DNA of 64,000 bases from DASRHT01 sp035293765 (GTDB lineage Bacteria > Chloroflexota > Ktedonobacteria > Ktedonobacterales > Ktedonobacteraceae), in contig DATGMF010000065.1 of assembly GCA_035293765.1 (NCBI GenBank), positions 186,001-250,000 on the forward strand, given 5' to 3'. Each line of letters opens with the position of its first letter. Positions within the stretch are counted from its first letter, which is position 1. A model generated the notes under the pieces. It saw only the letters and a list, made by a program, of their open reading frames with translations, was not told the DNA's origin and searched no databases. The position numbers and the translations under genes were made by a program. This document shows, piece by piece, positions 25,800-38,162 of this stretch.

Positions 25800-26054
25800 A
25801 ACGGAATGTAGGACTGGCGAGGAATGGGAGGAGTAGGTGCGGAGGCCGCAAGAGAGGGAAGATCATGGGCTGCGAGTCTTCCCGGTAACGCTGCACTGAA
25901 GGTCGCCCAGGAGCCTGGAAACCAGCTTTAAGGCAATTTCCACGGGAGTGCCCGTTAGCGCACATGTTGAGGGTCAGACACTGGCTGCCTGACCGAAACA
26001 AGGTGGTACCACGAGCAATGCCTTTTCTCGTCCTTGACGGGAAGGGCTTTTTTT
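25800..26054 (+). ncRNA. T-box riboswitch leader (valine)
   Basis: The diagnostic T-box sequence AGGTGGTACCACG is at 26001-26013, followed by a terminator hairpin, and valS lies downstream. A long structured stem I region occupies about 25800-25920, including a GAGGAGTA element near 25830. GTC at 25902-25904, after CTGAAG, is a candidate valine specifier codon. The leader would let uncharged tRNA-Val stabilise the antiterminator and raise valS expression. Confidence 0.9.
26020..26054 (+). terminator. Intrinsic terminator of the T-box leader
   Basis: GCCTTTTCTCGTC pairs with GACGGGAAGGGC around a 3-base loop, followed by seven T. The 5' part of the stem is the alternative partner of the T-box antiterminator. 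Confidence 0.88.
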
Positions 26055-26107
26055 ATGGATGAGATAGATTTTGAAGAAACCTGGGAATACTTTCGCGAGG
26101 AGTCGAT

Positions 26108-26111
<4 letters not shown>
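26055..26111 (+). CDS. Possible 18-residue upstream peptide overlapping valS
   Basis: ATG at 26055 directly after the terminator T tract opens an 18-codon acidic frame (MDEIDFEETWEYFREESI) whose TGA overlaps the valS ATG (ATGA). No ribosome site precedes it, so translation is doubtful. If used, it would couple to valS. Confidence 0.2.
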
Positions 26112-28834
<2,723 letters not shown>

Positions 28835-28859
28835 TCAGCATACGGCGGGGAGGGGCTGT

Positions 28860-29411
28860 ATGGCGAGGGAAGGGAATGCTGAGATCATCATCCATCTCGA
28901 CAATATCCATGATCTGTTTGTACGTCCGATAGAAGATCCCTTCTCCAGAAAGGCCAATTTTCTATCGGGCGTTGAGATGATCAGGCGCGAGCTTACCGCT
29001 CCGTTGTGGCGGCGAAAAGCGAGTGCAAGGACGACGATCTTCCTGCCTGAAGCAAGCATCGAGCCTGATCTCACCAGGAGGACCAGGGAGGCCATGCGCA
29101 GGTTCTGCCAGTTCAAGCTTGAGCAGAACAGGTATGCGATGGTCACTCTGCGCCGCCAGGCCCTCATCGCGTTGCTGCTTGGCATCCTCTTCCTGGCGGT
29201 CGGCGCCTCCTTCTCGCCCTATCTGGAGCGAATAACGATCTGGCCGCCATATCTTAGCACAATCTTCAGCGATGGATTTGTGATTGCCTTCTGGGTCATC
29301 CTCTGGCGGCCCGTAGACTTTTTCCTCTTCGACCTCTGGCCCTTCTGGCGCGAAGACCGCCTATACAAACGTATCATGGCAATGGAAATCAACATTTTGC
29401 CCGAATACTAA
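28860..29411 (+). CDS. Two-helix membrane protein of unknown function
   Basis: 183 residues from the ATG at 28860, which has GGGGAGGGG 5 bases upstream. The N-terminal 95 residues are soluble (IIIHLDNIHDLFVRP, FLSGVEMI). They are followed by two hydrophobic segments, ALIALLLGILFLAVGASF and DGFVIAFWVILWRPVDFFLF, and a short charged tail ending near WREDRLYKRIMAM. I do not recognise the family beyond similar two-helix proteins. It lies 25 bases after valS and may be cotranscribed. Confidence 0.75.
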   Translation: MAREGNAEIIIHLDNIHDLFVRPIEDPFSRKANFLSGVEMIRRELTAPLWRRKASARTTIFLPEASIEPDLTRRTREAMRRFCQFKLEQNRYAMVTLRRQALIALLLGILFLAVGASFSPYLERITIWPPYLSTIFSDGFVIAFWVILWRPVDFFLFDLWPFWREDRLYKRIMAMEINILPEY

Positions 29412-29547
29412 TCAATCGAGTCCCTGCACAGGTCAATGACAACGGAAGAGGTGATGACAACCCTGTAGAAGAAATTGTATAGTGTAGAGGTTGCCTTCAT
29501 ATCCCCTTTTTCGGTGTATCAAAAGATTTGCGATCAGGAGAGAACGC

Positions 29548-30483
29548 ATGGCCGTCTACACTATTGAGCCGGAGCGAGCTACTTTGCATGGAAGCTTCTC
29601 GCGCGACTTCCCACCGGTGCTGACCATCGAATCGGGCGATACCGTACATTTTCGCACGCTTGACGCCGGGTGGCATATGGCTCCTTTTGCGAAAGGAGAA
29701 GTGGAGCATCGCCGCTTTGAGCCACGAGACCCCGAACGCGATAAGGGGCATGCGCTCTGCGGCCCTGTAGCGATCAGGGGAGCGCAACCGGGGATGACGC
29801 TCGAAATTCGCATCAACGAGGTGCGACCGGGCGCGTGGGGCTGGACGATTGGCGGACGCATCCCCAATGATGTGAACCGACGGTTGGGCTTGCTAGAAGA
29901 TGTTGATGAGTTGCTCTGGACGCTTGACGCTGAGAATCTAACCGGACGAGACCAGTATGGACATACCATCGCGCTGCATCCTTTTATGGGTGTGATGGGC
30001 ATGCCACCCGCCGAGCCCGGCATCCATCCAACCGTGCCGCCGCGCTTCTGCGGAGGCAATATGGACTGTAAAGAACTGGTAGCAGGCAGTACGCTTTACC
30101 TGCCGATTGCCGTGCCGGGCGCACTTTTTTCAACCGGCGATGGGCATGGCGCGCAGGGCGATGGTGAAGTGAGCGGGGTAGCAATCGAATGCCCGATAGA
30201 GCGCGTCAGCCTGACCTTCTACCTGCGCGACGCCATGCCCATACAAACGCCCAGAGCCAATACACCCGCGGGCTGGGTTACGCTCGGCTTCAATACGGAC
30301 CTGCACGAGGCCACCATGATCGCGCTAGACGCAATGCTCAATCTGATGGGTGAGCAGTATAGTATCTCGCGTCCACAGGCGCTCGCCCTCGCCAGCACGG
30401 TCGTCGATATGCATATTACGCAGATCGTGAACGGCAAAATGTGCGGAGTTCATGCGGTCCTGCCGCATGGGGCAATCAAATAA
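29548..30483 (+). CDS. Acetamidase/formamidase family protein
   Basis: 311 residues. Family blocks include VLTIESGDTVHFRTLDAGWH near the N-terminus, HALCGPVAIRGAQPGMTLEI, a metal-site region PPRFCGGNMDCKELVAGSTLYLPI, and LFSTGDGHGAQGDGEVSG. Members hydrolyse formamide or acetamide to the acid and ammonia using zinc. The ATG at 29548 has AGGAGAG 6 bases upstream. An in-frame extension back to 29491 lacks a ribosome site. Confidence 0.92.
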   Translation: MAVYTIEPERATLHGSFSRDFPPVLTIESGDTVHFRTLDAGWHMAPFAKGEVEHRRFEPRDPERDKGHALCGPVAIRGAQPGMTLEIRINEVRPGAWGWTIGGRIPNDVNRRLGLLEDVDELLWTLDAENLTGRDQYGHTIALHPFMGVMGMPPAEPGIHPTVPPRFCGGNMDCKELVAGSTLYLPIAVPGALFSTGDGHGAQGDGEVSGVAIECPIERVSLTFYLRDAMPIQTPRANTPAGWVTLGFNTDLHEATMIALDAMLNLMGEQYSISRPQALALASTVVDMHITQIVNGKMCGVHAVLPHGAIK

Positions 30484-30511
30484 GAAACGTATAAAAAATG
30501 TGCATCTACTA

Positions 30512-30540
30512 TTGTCAAACAATACGATATCTGATATAAT
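30512..30540 (+). promoter_or_regulatory. Promoter of the coiled-coil protein gene
   Basis: TTGTCA (30512-30517) and a consensus TATAAT (30535-30540) are separated by 17 bp. The leader is about 45 bases with AAGGAGG. Confidence 0.75.
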
Positions 30541-30593
30541 TTTAGGCAGAAGGGAGGGTTACAAGTTGAAAGGGTATATAAGGAGGAAAAAAT

Positions 30594-31118
30594 ATGTCAA
30601 ATTATGATGAGCGACTAGCCGCATTAGAGGATAAGGTTGCAACTATAGAGTTGCACCATCTCCACTCAGTACAAGAGAAGACTCCCATCGAACAAGGCCG
30701 CAGTTTGAGAGAAGCAAACGAAAATATCACCATTCTGCTTGGTATCGCTGTTAAGCAAAACGAGCGTATCAAGGCCGTGGAGGATAATTTAAGCAGCTTC
30801 AAAGTGTATGTAGATCAGCAGTTTACAGGGATCAAACAGGATATTGGAGAACTCACTATCAAGGTTGATCGTCTGGAACAGCGATTTACTGCCCTGGAAA
30901 ATCGTATGACTGCGCTGGAGAGCAAGACGGAACAACGGTTTATTGCCCTGGAAAGCCGCATGACCGCTCTGGAAGGTCGGTTCGACGTGCTGGAAAACCG
31001 CATGACCGTGTTGGAAGGGCGGTTCGATAGGCTGGAAGGTCGGTTTGACGTGCTGGAAGGCAAGTTTGACCAGGTGTTACAGATAGTAACGTCCCTGTCG
31101 AGGGCGATAAACAACTAA
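30594..31118 (+). CDS. Coiled-coil protein with MTALE/FDxLEGR repeats
   Basis: 174 residues, almost wholly predicted coiled coil. The second half consists of 7-residue repeats such as RMTALES, RFDVLEN, RFDRLEG. No enzyme motif, signal peptide or membrane segment is seen. It has its own strong promoter, an AAGGAGG ribosome site and a terminator, so it is a monocistronic unit. Function unknown; oligomerisation or a structural role is likely from shape alone. Confidence 0.8.
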   Translation: MSNYDERLAALEDKVATIELHHLHSVQEKTPIEQGRSLREANENITILLGIAVKQNERIKAVEDNLSSFKVYVDQQFTGIKQDIGELTIKVDRLEQRFTALENRMTALESKTEQRFIALESRMTALEGRFDVLENRMTVLEGRFDRLEGRFDVLEGKFDQVLQIVTSLSRAINN

Positions 31119-31135
31119 CACCCTTGCCATAGGAG

Positions 31136-31180
31136 AACACCCGGCTGTGCTATCTGGCATCAAAAGCCGGGTGTTTTTTA
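31136..31180 (+). terminator. Intrinsic terminator after the coiled-coil gene
   Basis: AACACCCGGCT (31136-31146) pairs with AGCCGGGTGTT (31165-31175) and is followed by a T run to 31179. The interval 31181-31384 shows nothing else clear. Confidence 0.88.
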
Positions 31181-31384
31181 TGCTCAAAAATCCCTTTCGC
31201 TGATTTTTTACATCATGCTTCAGGCCCTTTTCCCTGCCATACTCCCTCACAAATTTCATGGCGCATAGCCATAGATCAAGCAAAACACATGCCCTGTAAA
31301 ACCATCGCTCCGGTTAGTCTTTTGCTTCCTTTACGGAAGTATGGACAAACATTGCACATATAGAAAATTGTGAGTATGCACACC

Positions 31385-31413
31385 TTGTACTAACGTATAT
31401 CTTATGTTATAGT
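31385..31413 (+). promoter_or_regulatory. Promoter of the sigma factor gene
   Basis: TTGTAC (31385-31390) and TATAGT (31408-31413) are 17 bp apart, about 48 bases before the ATG. This is a housekeeping-type promoter rather than an obvious ECF self-promoter. Confidence 0.55.
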
Positions 31414-31460
31414 TTTGTATACTGTTTGCACAACAACCACGAGCAGGAGGATAGATAGAA

Positions 31461-32183
31461 ATGGTTATGCTCACAGCCCAGCTTCCAGAAACAACTATTT
31501 TAGCCGCCAGTATTGACGTTTCCCGTGTGGATGTAGTCGTTGAGCAATCAGTGATCGCAGATTCCGCTGAGAAATCTGAACAGTGTGAGCAGCGTTTACT
31601 CGTGGCCCGCGCCCTTCAAGGAGATCATGGAGCATTCGGTAAGATCGTTGATCAGTATGGTACATTGATGTTACGAACTGCATCGATGATAGTAGGTGAT
31701 CGAGATATCGCGGAAGACGTTGTGCAGGACGCGCTTATTCAGGCGTGGCACCACTTGCCGGATCTGCGGCAGGCAGAGGCTTTGCGCCCCTGGTTAATGC
31801 GCATCGTCGTCAATCAGTGTATCAGCTTCAAGCGCCGTCTGGCCCGCTCAACTGCGTTTATGCGCCAGACCCTTTCTGAACAGGAAACCGATTTTATTGC
31901 TCAGGCAGCAGATCATTATAAAGGACGTTTAGAACGAGATTGGGATCTCGCCCGGGCCATCGAAAGCTTACCGACCAAACAACGTGTGGTTGTCGTCCTG
32001 CATTATTATAACGGCATGACGTTGCCGGAAATGTCGCAGGCTCTGTGTACTTCAGAGAATACGCTCAAGAAGCGTATCCAGGCTGCGCTCACTAACCTGC
32101 GACGAATTTTGTATGTGTCCAACCCTGATGAGGAAGTGGGGCCGCGACAGGCGCGTAAAAATTGTGCCAGCTCTGCCGCTTGA
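31461..32183 (+). CDS. ECF-type sigma-70 family RNA polymerase sigma factor
   Basis: 240 residues. Region 2 is seen in GDHGAFGKIVDQYG and DRDIAEDVVQDALIQAWHHL; region 4 in LPTKQRVVVVLHYYNGMTLPEMSQAL and SENTLKKRIQAALTNLRR. The N-terminus has about 45 extra residues before region 2. No anti-sigma factor gene is adjacent, and the downstream gene is convergent. AGGAGGA lies 9 bases before the ATG. Confidence 0.9.
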   Translation: MVMLTAQLPETTILAASIDVSRVDVVVEQSVIADSAEKSEQCEQRLLVARALQGDHGAFGKIVDQYGTLMLRTASMIVGDRDIAEDVVQDALIQAWHHLPDLRQAEALRPWLMRIVVNQCISFKRRLARSTAFMRQTLSEQETDFIAQAADHYKGRLERDWDLARAIESLPTKQRVVVVLHYYNGMTLPEMSQALCTSENTLKKRIQAALTNLRRILYVSNPDEEVGPRQARKNCASSAA

Positions 32184-32313
32184 CAGGCAAGGAAGGGCTT
32201 GATTGCCCGACAATTCAAAAACAAATAAAGGCGGGACGGCTGCGCCCCTTTTGAGACGGTTATGGCTCAGGCAGGTGAGCTAAAAGCCATCTTTCCATGG
32301 TATGATGTGCGCA

Positions 32314-33000
32314 TTATGCCAGCATAGTGCGTTGCCAGTAACTGAGCACGTCATCGATCATACTGGCTTCGCAGCGGACTTGAAAGATACTGCGCTGGAT
32401 CATTTCCTGAAAATAGGAGATTACTTCACGCTCAAGTTCCTGGCTGGTTGCCAGGGTGAGTACGCCTCGCTCGGCTCCTACTGGAAAGCAGTGATAGCGG
32501 CAGGCCAGTTCGTAGGGGAAGAGGTGTAAGAGGCGCTGGGAAGGGTAGTGTGCGAGAAAGGCCAGATAGGGTAAGGGGTCCGGTTCGCGTACAGCCGTTG
32601 CTAGCACGGTCGGTAACGAAGGCGCATGGACCCGTTCGAGTTCTTTTTGTTCGACAACTATTGCACGCTCAGCCTGTAAACGTTGCAGCAGCATATTGGC
32701 CGCGTCTCCGCATAAAATTTGTATCTCATACTCAATGTCTGCCAGCAATGTGGAGATGCGTCTGGTTACAGCCTGCGCGCCCTCTAAAAGCGTGTCGCAC
32801 AGTACAACGATGCACGATAAGCCCGATAGGAGTACAATATCGCTTCTACGGATATTCTGTCGTATCCGGTGAGCAGCGCGTCGCAAAGATACCTCTGCCT
32901 GTTCGCAACCTTGAATGCAGATCAGCGTTGCCTGCTTACCCGGTATCGGTTCAAAAGTATGGTCGCCCAACCTCTCCACTTTCCACCTCTCAGGTAGCAT
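32314..33000 (-). CDS. Protein with GspE N-terminal-like domain
   Basis: 228 residues, no signal or membrane segment. The C-terminal 80 residues (LFPYELACRYHCFPVGAERGVLTLATS...VISYFQEM...VRCEASMIDDVLSYWQR) resemble the N-terminal domain of type II secretion/pilus ATPases. The first half (RRSDIVLLSGLSCIVVLCDT) looks like a much-reduced GGDEF-like fold without the GGDEF motif. No ATPase follows. A GTG at 32979 with AGAGGTGG ahead of it is a better-supported start than the ATG at 33000. Convergent with the sigma factor gene. Confidence 0.55.
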   Translation of the reverse strand: MLPERWKVERLGDHTFEPIPGKQATLICIQGCEQAEVSLRRAAHRIRQNIRRSDIVLLSGLSCIVVLCDTLLEGAQAVTRRISTLLADIEYEIQILCGDAANMLLQRLQAERAIVVEQKELERVHAPSLPTVLATAVREPDPLPYLAFLAHYPSQRLLHLFPYELACRYHCFPVGAERGVLTLATSQELEREVISYFQEMIQRSIFQVRCEASMIDDVLSYWQRTMLA

Positions 33001-33317
33001 ATGCGTTTAGTGCAAAACCATACACTAACGACCATTAGCCCCGGACCATCGAGACTTTATGCTCTTATACCCCTGCTGGCATGATACTGACTGCAAAAGA
33101 AAACCTTACTCCTATTCTGGTTATGATCAGGTTAAAAGATGCATGAATGGGTAGAGAATTTATTTTTATTCAAAAACATCAATTCTTAACGGAAATACCA
33201 GAATATTAACGTATACGCAACTGATTTCCTACCCTGATATGCATGTCACTATGGCATAGTTTGAAATAAGATGAAATTTATTGGATAGTATTGATATTTC
33301 ATCACGGGAGGATGTGT
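33001..33317. other. Intergenic region between divergent genes
   Basis: AT-rich, about 315 bases. A small inverted repeat TTAGTG/CACTAA lies near 33009-33030 close to the reversed gene. A GGGAGG ribosome site for the flippase is at 33306-33311. No promoter stands out. Confidence 0.4.
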
Positions 33318-34625
33318 GTGGATGAGGTGCATCGGGTGGCGGGGAGGCGCAGCATTACTCGACCCGGCTTCTGGCAATTGAGCGCGACTCTATGCTCGAC
33401 CTTGATCGTTGCCAGCACATATCCTGTCATCGTCCACATCCTCGATCCCCGATCTTTCGGCATCTATATGCTTGTGCAGTGGATGGCGAACGTCTCACTG
33501 CCGATTCTTGGCATTGGCACGGCGACATTAGCCAGTCGCAGGGTCGTTGAGATTTTGTCCCGTGAAGGCGTAAGGCAAGTAGCGGGCATTTTCTTTTATC
33601 TCTGGTACCGCCAGTGCTGGAACATTCTCCTGTACTGTGGCATCTATGTTGCTCTAGCGATCCTGTTCGCGCGCATCTATGACGCTCATACGGCATTGCT
33701 CCTGCTGCTCGCCGCTCTGGCTGCGGCCCCTCATCTCCTCTGTAGTATCGCGGGCATCATTTTGCGTAGCCGCCGCCGCTTTAAACTGCTGACGATCCTG
33801 CGCCTCTTTAGCTCTATCATATTGCTCTTACTGATAATCATTGCCTCACACATAAACGGGGACCAGACGGCGATTTTACTCTTAGCCTCGACGCTGGCCG
33901 CAACGCTGACACTGGTGCTTGCGGTCTCTTGCGCGGTACGGATTTTGCCTATGGGCAACATCATTTACCCCGGCTTCTACAAACAGCGGTACATTCTAAA
34001 ATCGCTCAGGGGCTCGTTCCTTTTGTTTACGCTTGATTTTATTATTTGGCAACAGGGCGAGCTGCTGCTCCTGGCCCTCTGGCGCAACCCTGTAGAAGTA
34101 GGTTTTTATGCATTGAGCGCCACCATCAGCGCCGCAACGATGCGCATTGCGCCGGCAATCTTCTCTTATTGCATTCTGCCTTTCTACTTACGCTCTCACC
34201 CTGGCAAACGTTATGTAAATACTTACGATGCTTTTATCAAAACCTCCTGCGCTATCGTATTCCTGGCGATTCCTATTTGTATCATGATGATGGTCGCATC
34301 GCCCTTTGCTATCACGGCCTTGTTGGGTTCAGCCTATCTCCCACTCGTTAAGCCGTTGCGCATATTACTGATAGCCACGGCGTTCGGCAGCACTGCGACC
34401 ATCAGTTTGACCCATCTATCCAATGAAGGATGTAAGCGCGAGCAGGAATATTTTGCGGCAGGCGTGGCGCTATCAAAGATCGTTCTGGCTATGCCGTTGA
34501 TCGGGTTATGGGGCATGACGGGGGCTGCTCTGGTTAGCGCCACGGCCCAGATTATCTCTGCCACAGGTTCTATTCTCTTCTGTTACTACCTCCTGAGCAG
34601 GCGTACAAATACAGTTGCGGCATAA
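33318..34625 (+). CDS. Polytopic membrane protein, polysaccharide/oligosaccharide flippase-like
   Basis: About 435 residues with 10-12 hydrophobic segments spread over the whole length (for example LLLLLAALAAAPHLLCSIAGI and IILLLLIIIASHI). The overall pattern and the basic cytoplasmic loops resemble Wzx/MurJ-type MOP flippases, but no diagnostic motif is present, so the substrate is unknown. The GTG at 33318 is 6 bases after GGGAGG; an ATG at 33312 abuts that site. Confidence 0.65.
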   Translation: MDEVHRVAGRRSITRPGFWQLSATLCSTLIVASTYPVIVHILDPRSFGIYMLVQWMANVSLPILGIGTATLASRRVVEILSREGVRQVAGIFFYLWYRQCWNILLYCGIYVALAILFARIYDAHTALLLLLAALAAAPHLLCSIAGIILRSRRRFKLLTILRLFSSIILLLLIIIASHINGDQTAILLLASTLAATLTLVLAVSCAVRILPMGNIIYPGFYKQRYILKSLRGSFLLFTLDFIIWQQGELLLLALWRNPVEVGFYALSATISAATMRIAPAIFSYCILPFYLRSHPGKRYVNTYDAFIKTSCAIVFLAIPICIMMMVASPFAITALLGSAYLPLVKPLRILLIATAFGSTATISLTHLSNEGCKREQEYFAAGVALSKIVLAMPLIGLWGMTGAALVSATAQIISATGSILFCYYLLSRRTNTVAA

Positions 34626-34710
34626 GAAAATGAAACTTTTTCTCCCTGTTACATAGTACATAATATGTGTCTGACTTATCTTTCGTCGTAGGAGGGGGAT
34701 TCCTAAAATT

Positions 34711-35487
34711 ATGAGCACAGAAGCGATTGGATCAACTACTGATACAGGCGAGCAGGCTTCTCAAGGTACGGCGCAGGCAAGTACCGAAGAGCAAAAATCA
34801 CCTACCATCTGGCAGAAGCTGCTGGCCGAGACTTTAGGCACGTTTCTCCTGACATTTGTGGCCGCCGGAAGTAGTATGATGATGATGATCAGTCACGGAG
34901 AAGTGACTGATGCCGCACACTCGGTTGCGCCCGGACTGGTAATTATGGCTATGATCTACTCCGTTGGCGGCATCTCTGGAGCGCACTTCAATCCGGTCGT
35001 GACGCTTGCGTTTACTTTGCGCAAGGATTTTCCCTGGAAGCGTATCCCCGGCTACTGGGCCGCCCAGTTGCTGGGAGCGGTGCTGGCAGCTCTCCTGTTG
35101 CAGGCGATCCTGGATCCAGTTAAGCATGTGGGCGCGACTGTTCCACACTTTGGCGTCATTCCAGGGCTGGTGATGGAGATCGTGCTGACGTTTTTGCTGG
35201 TGACGGTCATTCTGGCGACGGCGACCAATAAGGGGCTGGTGGGGCATAATGCCTCGATAGCGGTTGGGGGGACAATCGCGCTCTGTGGCCTGTTTGCCGA
35301 CCCGGTCAGCGGGGCCTCGATGAATCCCGCCCGCTCGTTGGGACCGGTTTTGATCAGCGGCTATTGGGCCGATGCCTGGATCTACCTGATAGGGCCATTT
35401 GCAGGCGCGCTGCTGGCGGTGGCGGTCGCGTGGTTGCTGCGCGGTGAGACAACCCCGGAGGCGGTTAAAACGGCCCAGGGGAATTAA
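34711..35487 (+). CDS. MIP-family aquaporin
   Basis: 258 residues with six membrane helices after a 35-residue polar N-terminus rich in Ser, Thr and Gln. The two pore motifs are GISGAHFNPVVTLAF and GASMNPARSLGP. It transports water or small neutral solutes across the membrane; the specificity cannot be read reliably. Its ribosome site GGAGGGGG is farther from the ATG than usual (about 13 bases). Confidence 0.92.
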   Translation: MSTEAIGSTTDTGEQASQGTAQASTEEQKSPTIWQKLLAETLGTFLLTFVAAGSSMMMMISHGEVTDAAHSVAPGLVIMAMIYSVGGISGAHFNPVVTLAFTLRKDFPWKRIPGYWAAQLLGAVLAALLLQAILDPVKHVGATVPHFGVIPGLVMEIVLTFLLVTVILATATNKGLVGHNASIAVGGTIALCGLFADPVSGASMNPARSLGPVLISGYWADAWIYLIGPFAGALLAVAVAWLLRGETTPEAVKTAQGN

Positions 35488-35565
35488 AAACGACCTCACG
35501 CGGAGCAAAAGTGAGATCAGGTGTATAATAGAGGTGTTCAGGAAAAGTGGAAGGGGAGGCATCTG

Positions 35566-38064
35566 ATGTCAAATATGCCAGGAAGGCAAGAAACTCCAGG
35601 CATTCCTCAGCGTGAAAGCTTGATTGGACGCTACCTGCGCGACGGGGAATATCACATCCAGCGTGTATTGGGGTATGGAGGCATGGGAAAGGTCTATCTC
35701 GCTACCCATACTTCGCTTAACATCTCTCTCGCCCTCAAGCAGGCTCGCGCAGACTGTCCGTTACCGGATAGCGTCATCACCGAACTGGATTATATCCTAC
35801 ATGGCAGCGATACCGGCCATCGCGCTCCGGCAAAGAAAGTGCGAGAATACGACTTTCCTCACAGCGGCGGCCCTCTCACGGATCGTTTTTTGCGCGAAGC
35901 CCTCCTGCTGGCACGGTTACAGCATCCGGCTATTCCCACGCTCTACGACTATTTCTTTGAGGGTGGCTACTGGTACCTGGTCATGGATTATATTCCTGGC
36001 CTGACGCTAAGCGCCTATCTGCGCCAGCAGAAGCAGCTCCCGCCGTTAGAGGTGCTTACATACGCGAGACAATTGTGTGATGTGCTTGATTACCTGCACA
36101 GGCTGACGCCGCCGATTGTGTTTCGCGACCTGAAGCCTTCGAATATTATCTTAACGCCCGATGGCTCGCTGATGTTGGTGGACTTCGGGATTGCTCGCTA
36201 CTTTAAAACTGGACAGAGCAATGATACTTCAGATTTCGGCTCGCCGGGATATGCACCTCCTGAGCAATATCAGGCCGGACAGACGGATGCGCGCTCCGAT
36301 CTGTTCAGCCTGGGGATCATTTTGCGCGAAATGATGAGCGGGCAGCGTCCAACGGGATCGGCTTCTACAAGGTCTTTACGCAACCATCCTGAAATTTCTA
36401 CCACGTTAAATAGCATGATGACGCTCGCGACCCGTTCTGACCCTCTGCATCGCTTTCAATCTGCTCGCACGTTCTACCTGGCATTAGAGCGCGCCTATCA
36501 GATTGAAGAGAGACGGGCATACCAACGTACGCTCAGCGCGCAGCCTGCGGAGGTTTCCTCCGTTGTGGGAGCGGCTGAGGGCGCTGGCGGGTCCTCTGTA
36601 CCGTCATCGCAATCCCAATTATCAATCTCTGCAACGCCAGTCGCGCCGCCGTCTTCTAAAAGCGCATCTGTTGTGCCATCGCCCACGTTAAGCCTGCAAC
36701 AGCGGCGGCAGACGCGCGAGGCGCTCTGCCGTATACGTCGAGAGCGAATGGAGCAGGAAACGCTCGAAATTCATATGGCCTCCGTCGATGAAAGCCTGAA
36801 ACGTCGTTCCTTTAAACCTCTGGCGCCCACGCCGCGCCTTCCTCTTGAAGAATGCTGGCAGAGTGCAAAACAACCGGTGCCGCCAGCGCCTCAAACGCCC
36901 CATAAGTCACCCGCGCCTTTGCCTCCCGTGCCAGCGCACTCACCGCACCGCTTACATCGGACAAGCTTCGCCTTCGTCCTGGTTCTATTCCTCTTGTTTT
37001 CGTCGTTTCTGGCTTATCTGCACTTCTCTGACCGTTTCGCAAGCATTTCTCAGGGAGCCACCGCCACACGATCAGCCCCTTCCAAGACCGTCACTGCTCC
37101 GCAAGATGTAGTCCGAACTATAGGCAGCCGCTGGCAGGCATTGCCATCGTTGCCATTTGCGGAGGCGGATAATGTGGCGGGCTATATAGAAATGCATGGG
37201 AAAGGCGGAATCTATGTCAGCGGCGGCTATCGCGACGCTGCCCATAGCCCGTATTATGACCACAACCTTTACTACTACGATATCATGGCGGCCCGCTGGG
37301 AGCGGGTCAGCAGCGTGCGTATGCCCGGTATGCTTGATAATGCCGCAGCCGTGGATGGACAGGGACGCATCTTTTTTACTACTGGCTATTCGACTGATAG
37401 CTATACAGTGACCCCTACCCTTTTTATGTATCAGCCAGCCAGCGGCGCGCTGCAATCCATTACGCCGCCACCGCAAATATCGCCTGGTTTTAGCGGCGCT
37501 ATGCTCGCGGATCAGCAAGGCCACCTCTATATTGCTCAAGGCTTTACAAAGGGAGGCGATCCCCAGGCGATGGCTGGCAGAGGCTGGTATCGCTATAACA
37601 GCAATACTGGAGGATGGAACGTGCTGGCGCCACTGCCAATCGGGCTCGGCTATGGCTTGCTGGCTCCTGATAATAATGGCGGTATTCTGCTGCTCGGAGG
37701 CGCTCAGGAGGCCGGACAGCGCCTCCAAACGGATAAAATCTATCGTTACGACATTGCCCGCAATAGTTGGACACAGGAGTCCACCGCCATCCCGCTCCCT
37801 ATCAGCGGCGCTGCTGGTTGCCAGGTACGACCGGGCCAGTTTGTCATCGTTGGGGGATACGATCCCTACACGAGAACGGGCATGAAGCAAGTCTGGCTGA
37901 CAGATTTGCGCACATTGCGCTGGCAGCAGCTTGCTCCATTGCCATCAGGAGGCTCGGTTTTAGGTGCAGCGGCCTGTGATGGCAAGGGACATCTGTATCT
38001 GGAGCGTGGGGGGAGCGATCCTGATCATCCAACTTCAGATTTCTGGGAGTTAACGGTGTCGTAA
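35566..38064 (+). CDS. Transmembrane Ser/Thr kinase with external Kelch-like propeller
   Basis: 832 residues from the ATG at 35566 (GGGGAGG 7 bases upstream). The kinase domain (about 22-300) has YGGMGKVYLA, LALKQARAD, FRDLKPSNIIL and VDFGIARYF. A Pro-rich linker leads to one transmembrane helix (about 465-490, FAFVLVLFLLFSSFLAYL). The external C-terminal half has Kelch-type repeats (GGIYVSGGYRDA, RIFFTTGYSTD, GGILLLGGAQEAG, FVIVGGYDP). It likely senses an outside ligand through the propeller and signals by phosphorylation inside. Confidence 0.9.
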   Translation: MSNMPGRQETPGIPQRESLIGRYLRDGEYHIQRVLGYGGMGKVYLATHTSLNISLALKQARADCPLPDSVITELDYILHGSDTGHRAPAKKVREYDFPHSGGPLTDRFLREALLLARLQHPAIPTLYDYFFEGGYWYLVMDYIPGLTLSAYLRQQKQLPPLEVLTYARQLCDVLDYLHRLTPPIVFRDLKPSNIILTPDGSLMLVDFGIARYFKTGQSNDTSDFGSPGYAPPEQYQAGQTDARSDLFSLGIILREMMSGQRPTGSASTRSLRNHPEISTTLNSMMTLATRSDPLHRFQSARTFYLALERAYQIEERRAYQRTLSAQPAEVSSVVGAAEGAGGSSVPSSQSQLSISATPVAPPSSKSASVVPSPTLSLQQRRQTREALCRIRRERMEQETLEIHMASVDESLKRRSFKPLAPTPRLPLEECWQSAKQPVPPAPQTPHKSPAPLPPVPAHSPHRLHRTSFAFVLVLFLLFSSFLAYLHFSDRFASISQGATATRSAPSKTVTAPQDVVRTIGSRWQALPSLPFAEADNVAGYIEMHGKGGIYVSGGYRDAAHSPYYDHNLYYYDIMAARWERVSSVRMPGMLDNAAAVDGQGRIFFTTGYSTDSYTVTPTLFMYQPASGALQSITPPPQISPGFSGAMLADQQGHLYIAQGFTKGGDPQAMAGRGWYRYNSNTGGWNVLAPLPIGLGYGLLAPDNNGGILLLGGAQEAGQRLQTDKIYRYDIARNSWTQESTAIPLPISGAAGCQVRPGQFVIVGGYDPYTRTGMKQVWLTDLRTLRWQQLAPLPSGGSVLGAAACDGKGHLYLERGGSDPDHPTSDFWELTVS

Positions 38065-38162
38065 TTTCAGTATCCTCAAGCGGATCGAGCTCGCTATCAG
38101 CTCACGCCTCCACTTTGAGGAGAGTATAGACATCACACCCGAAGATGTCAAGGGGAAATACA

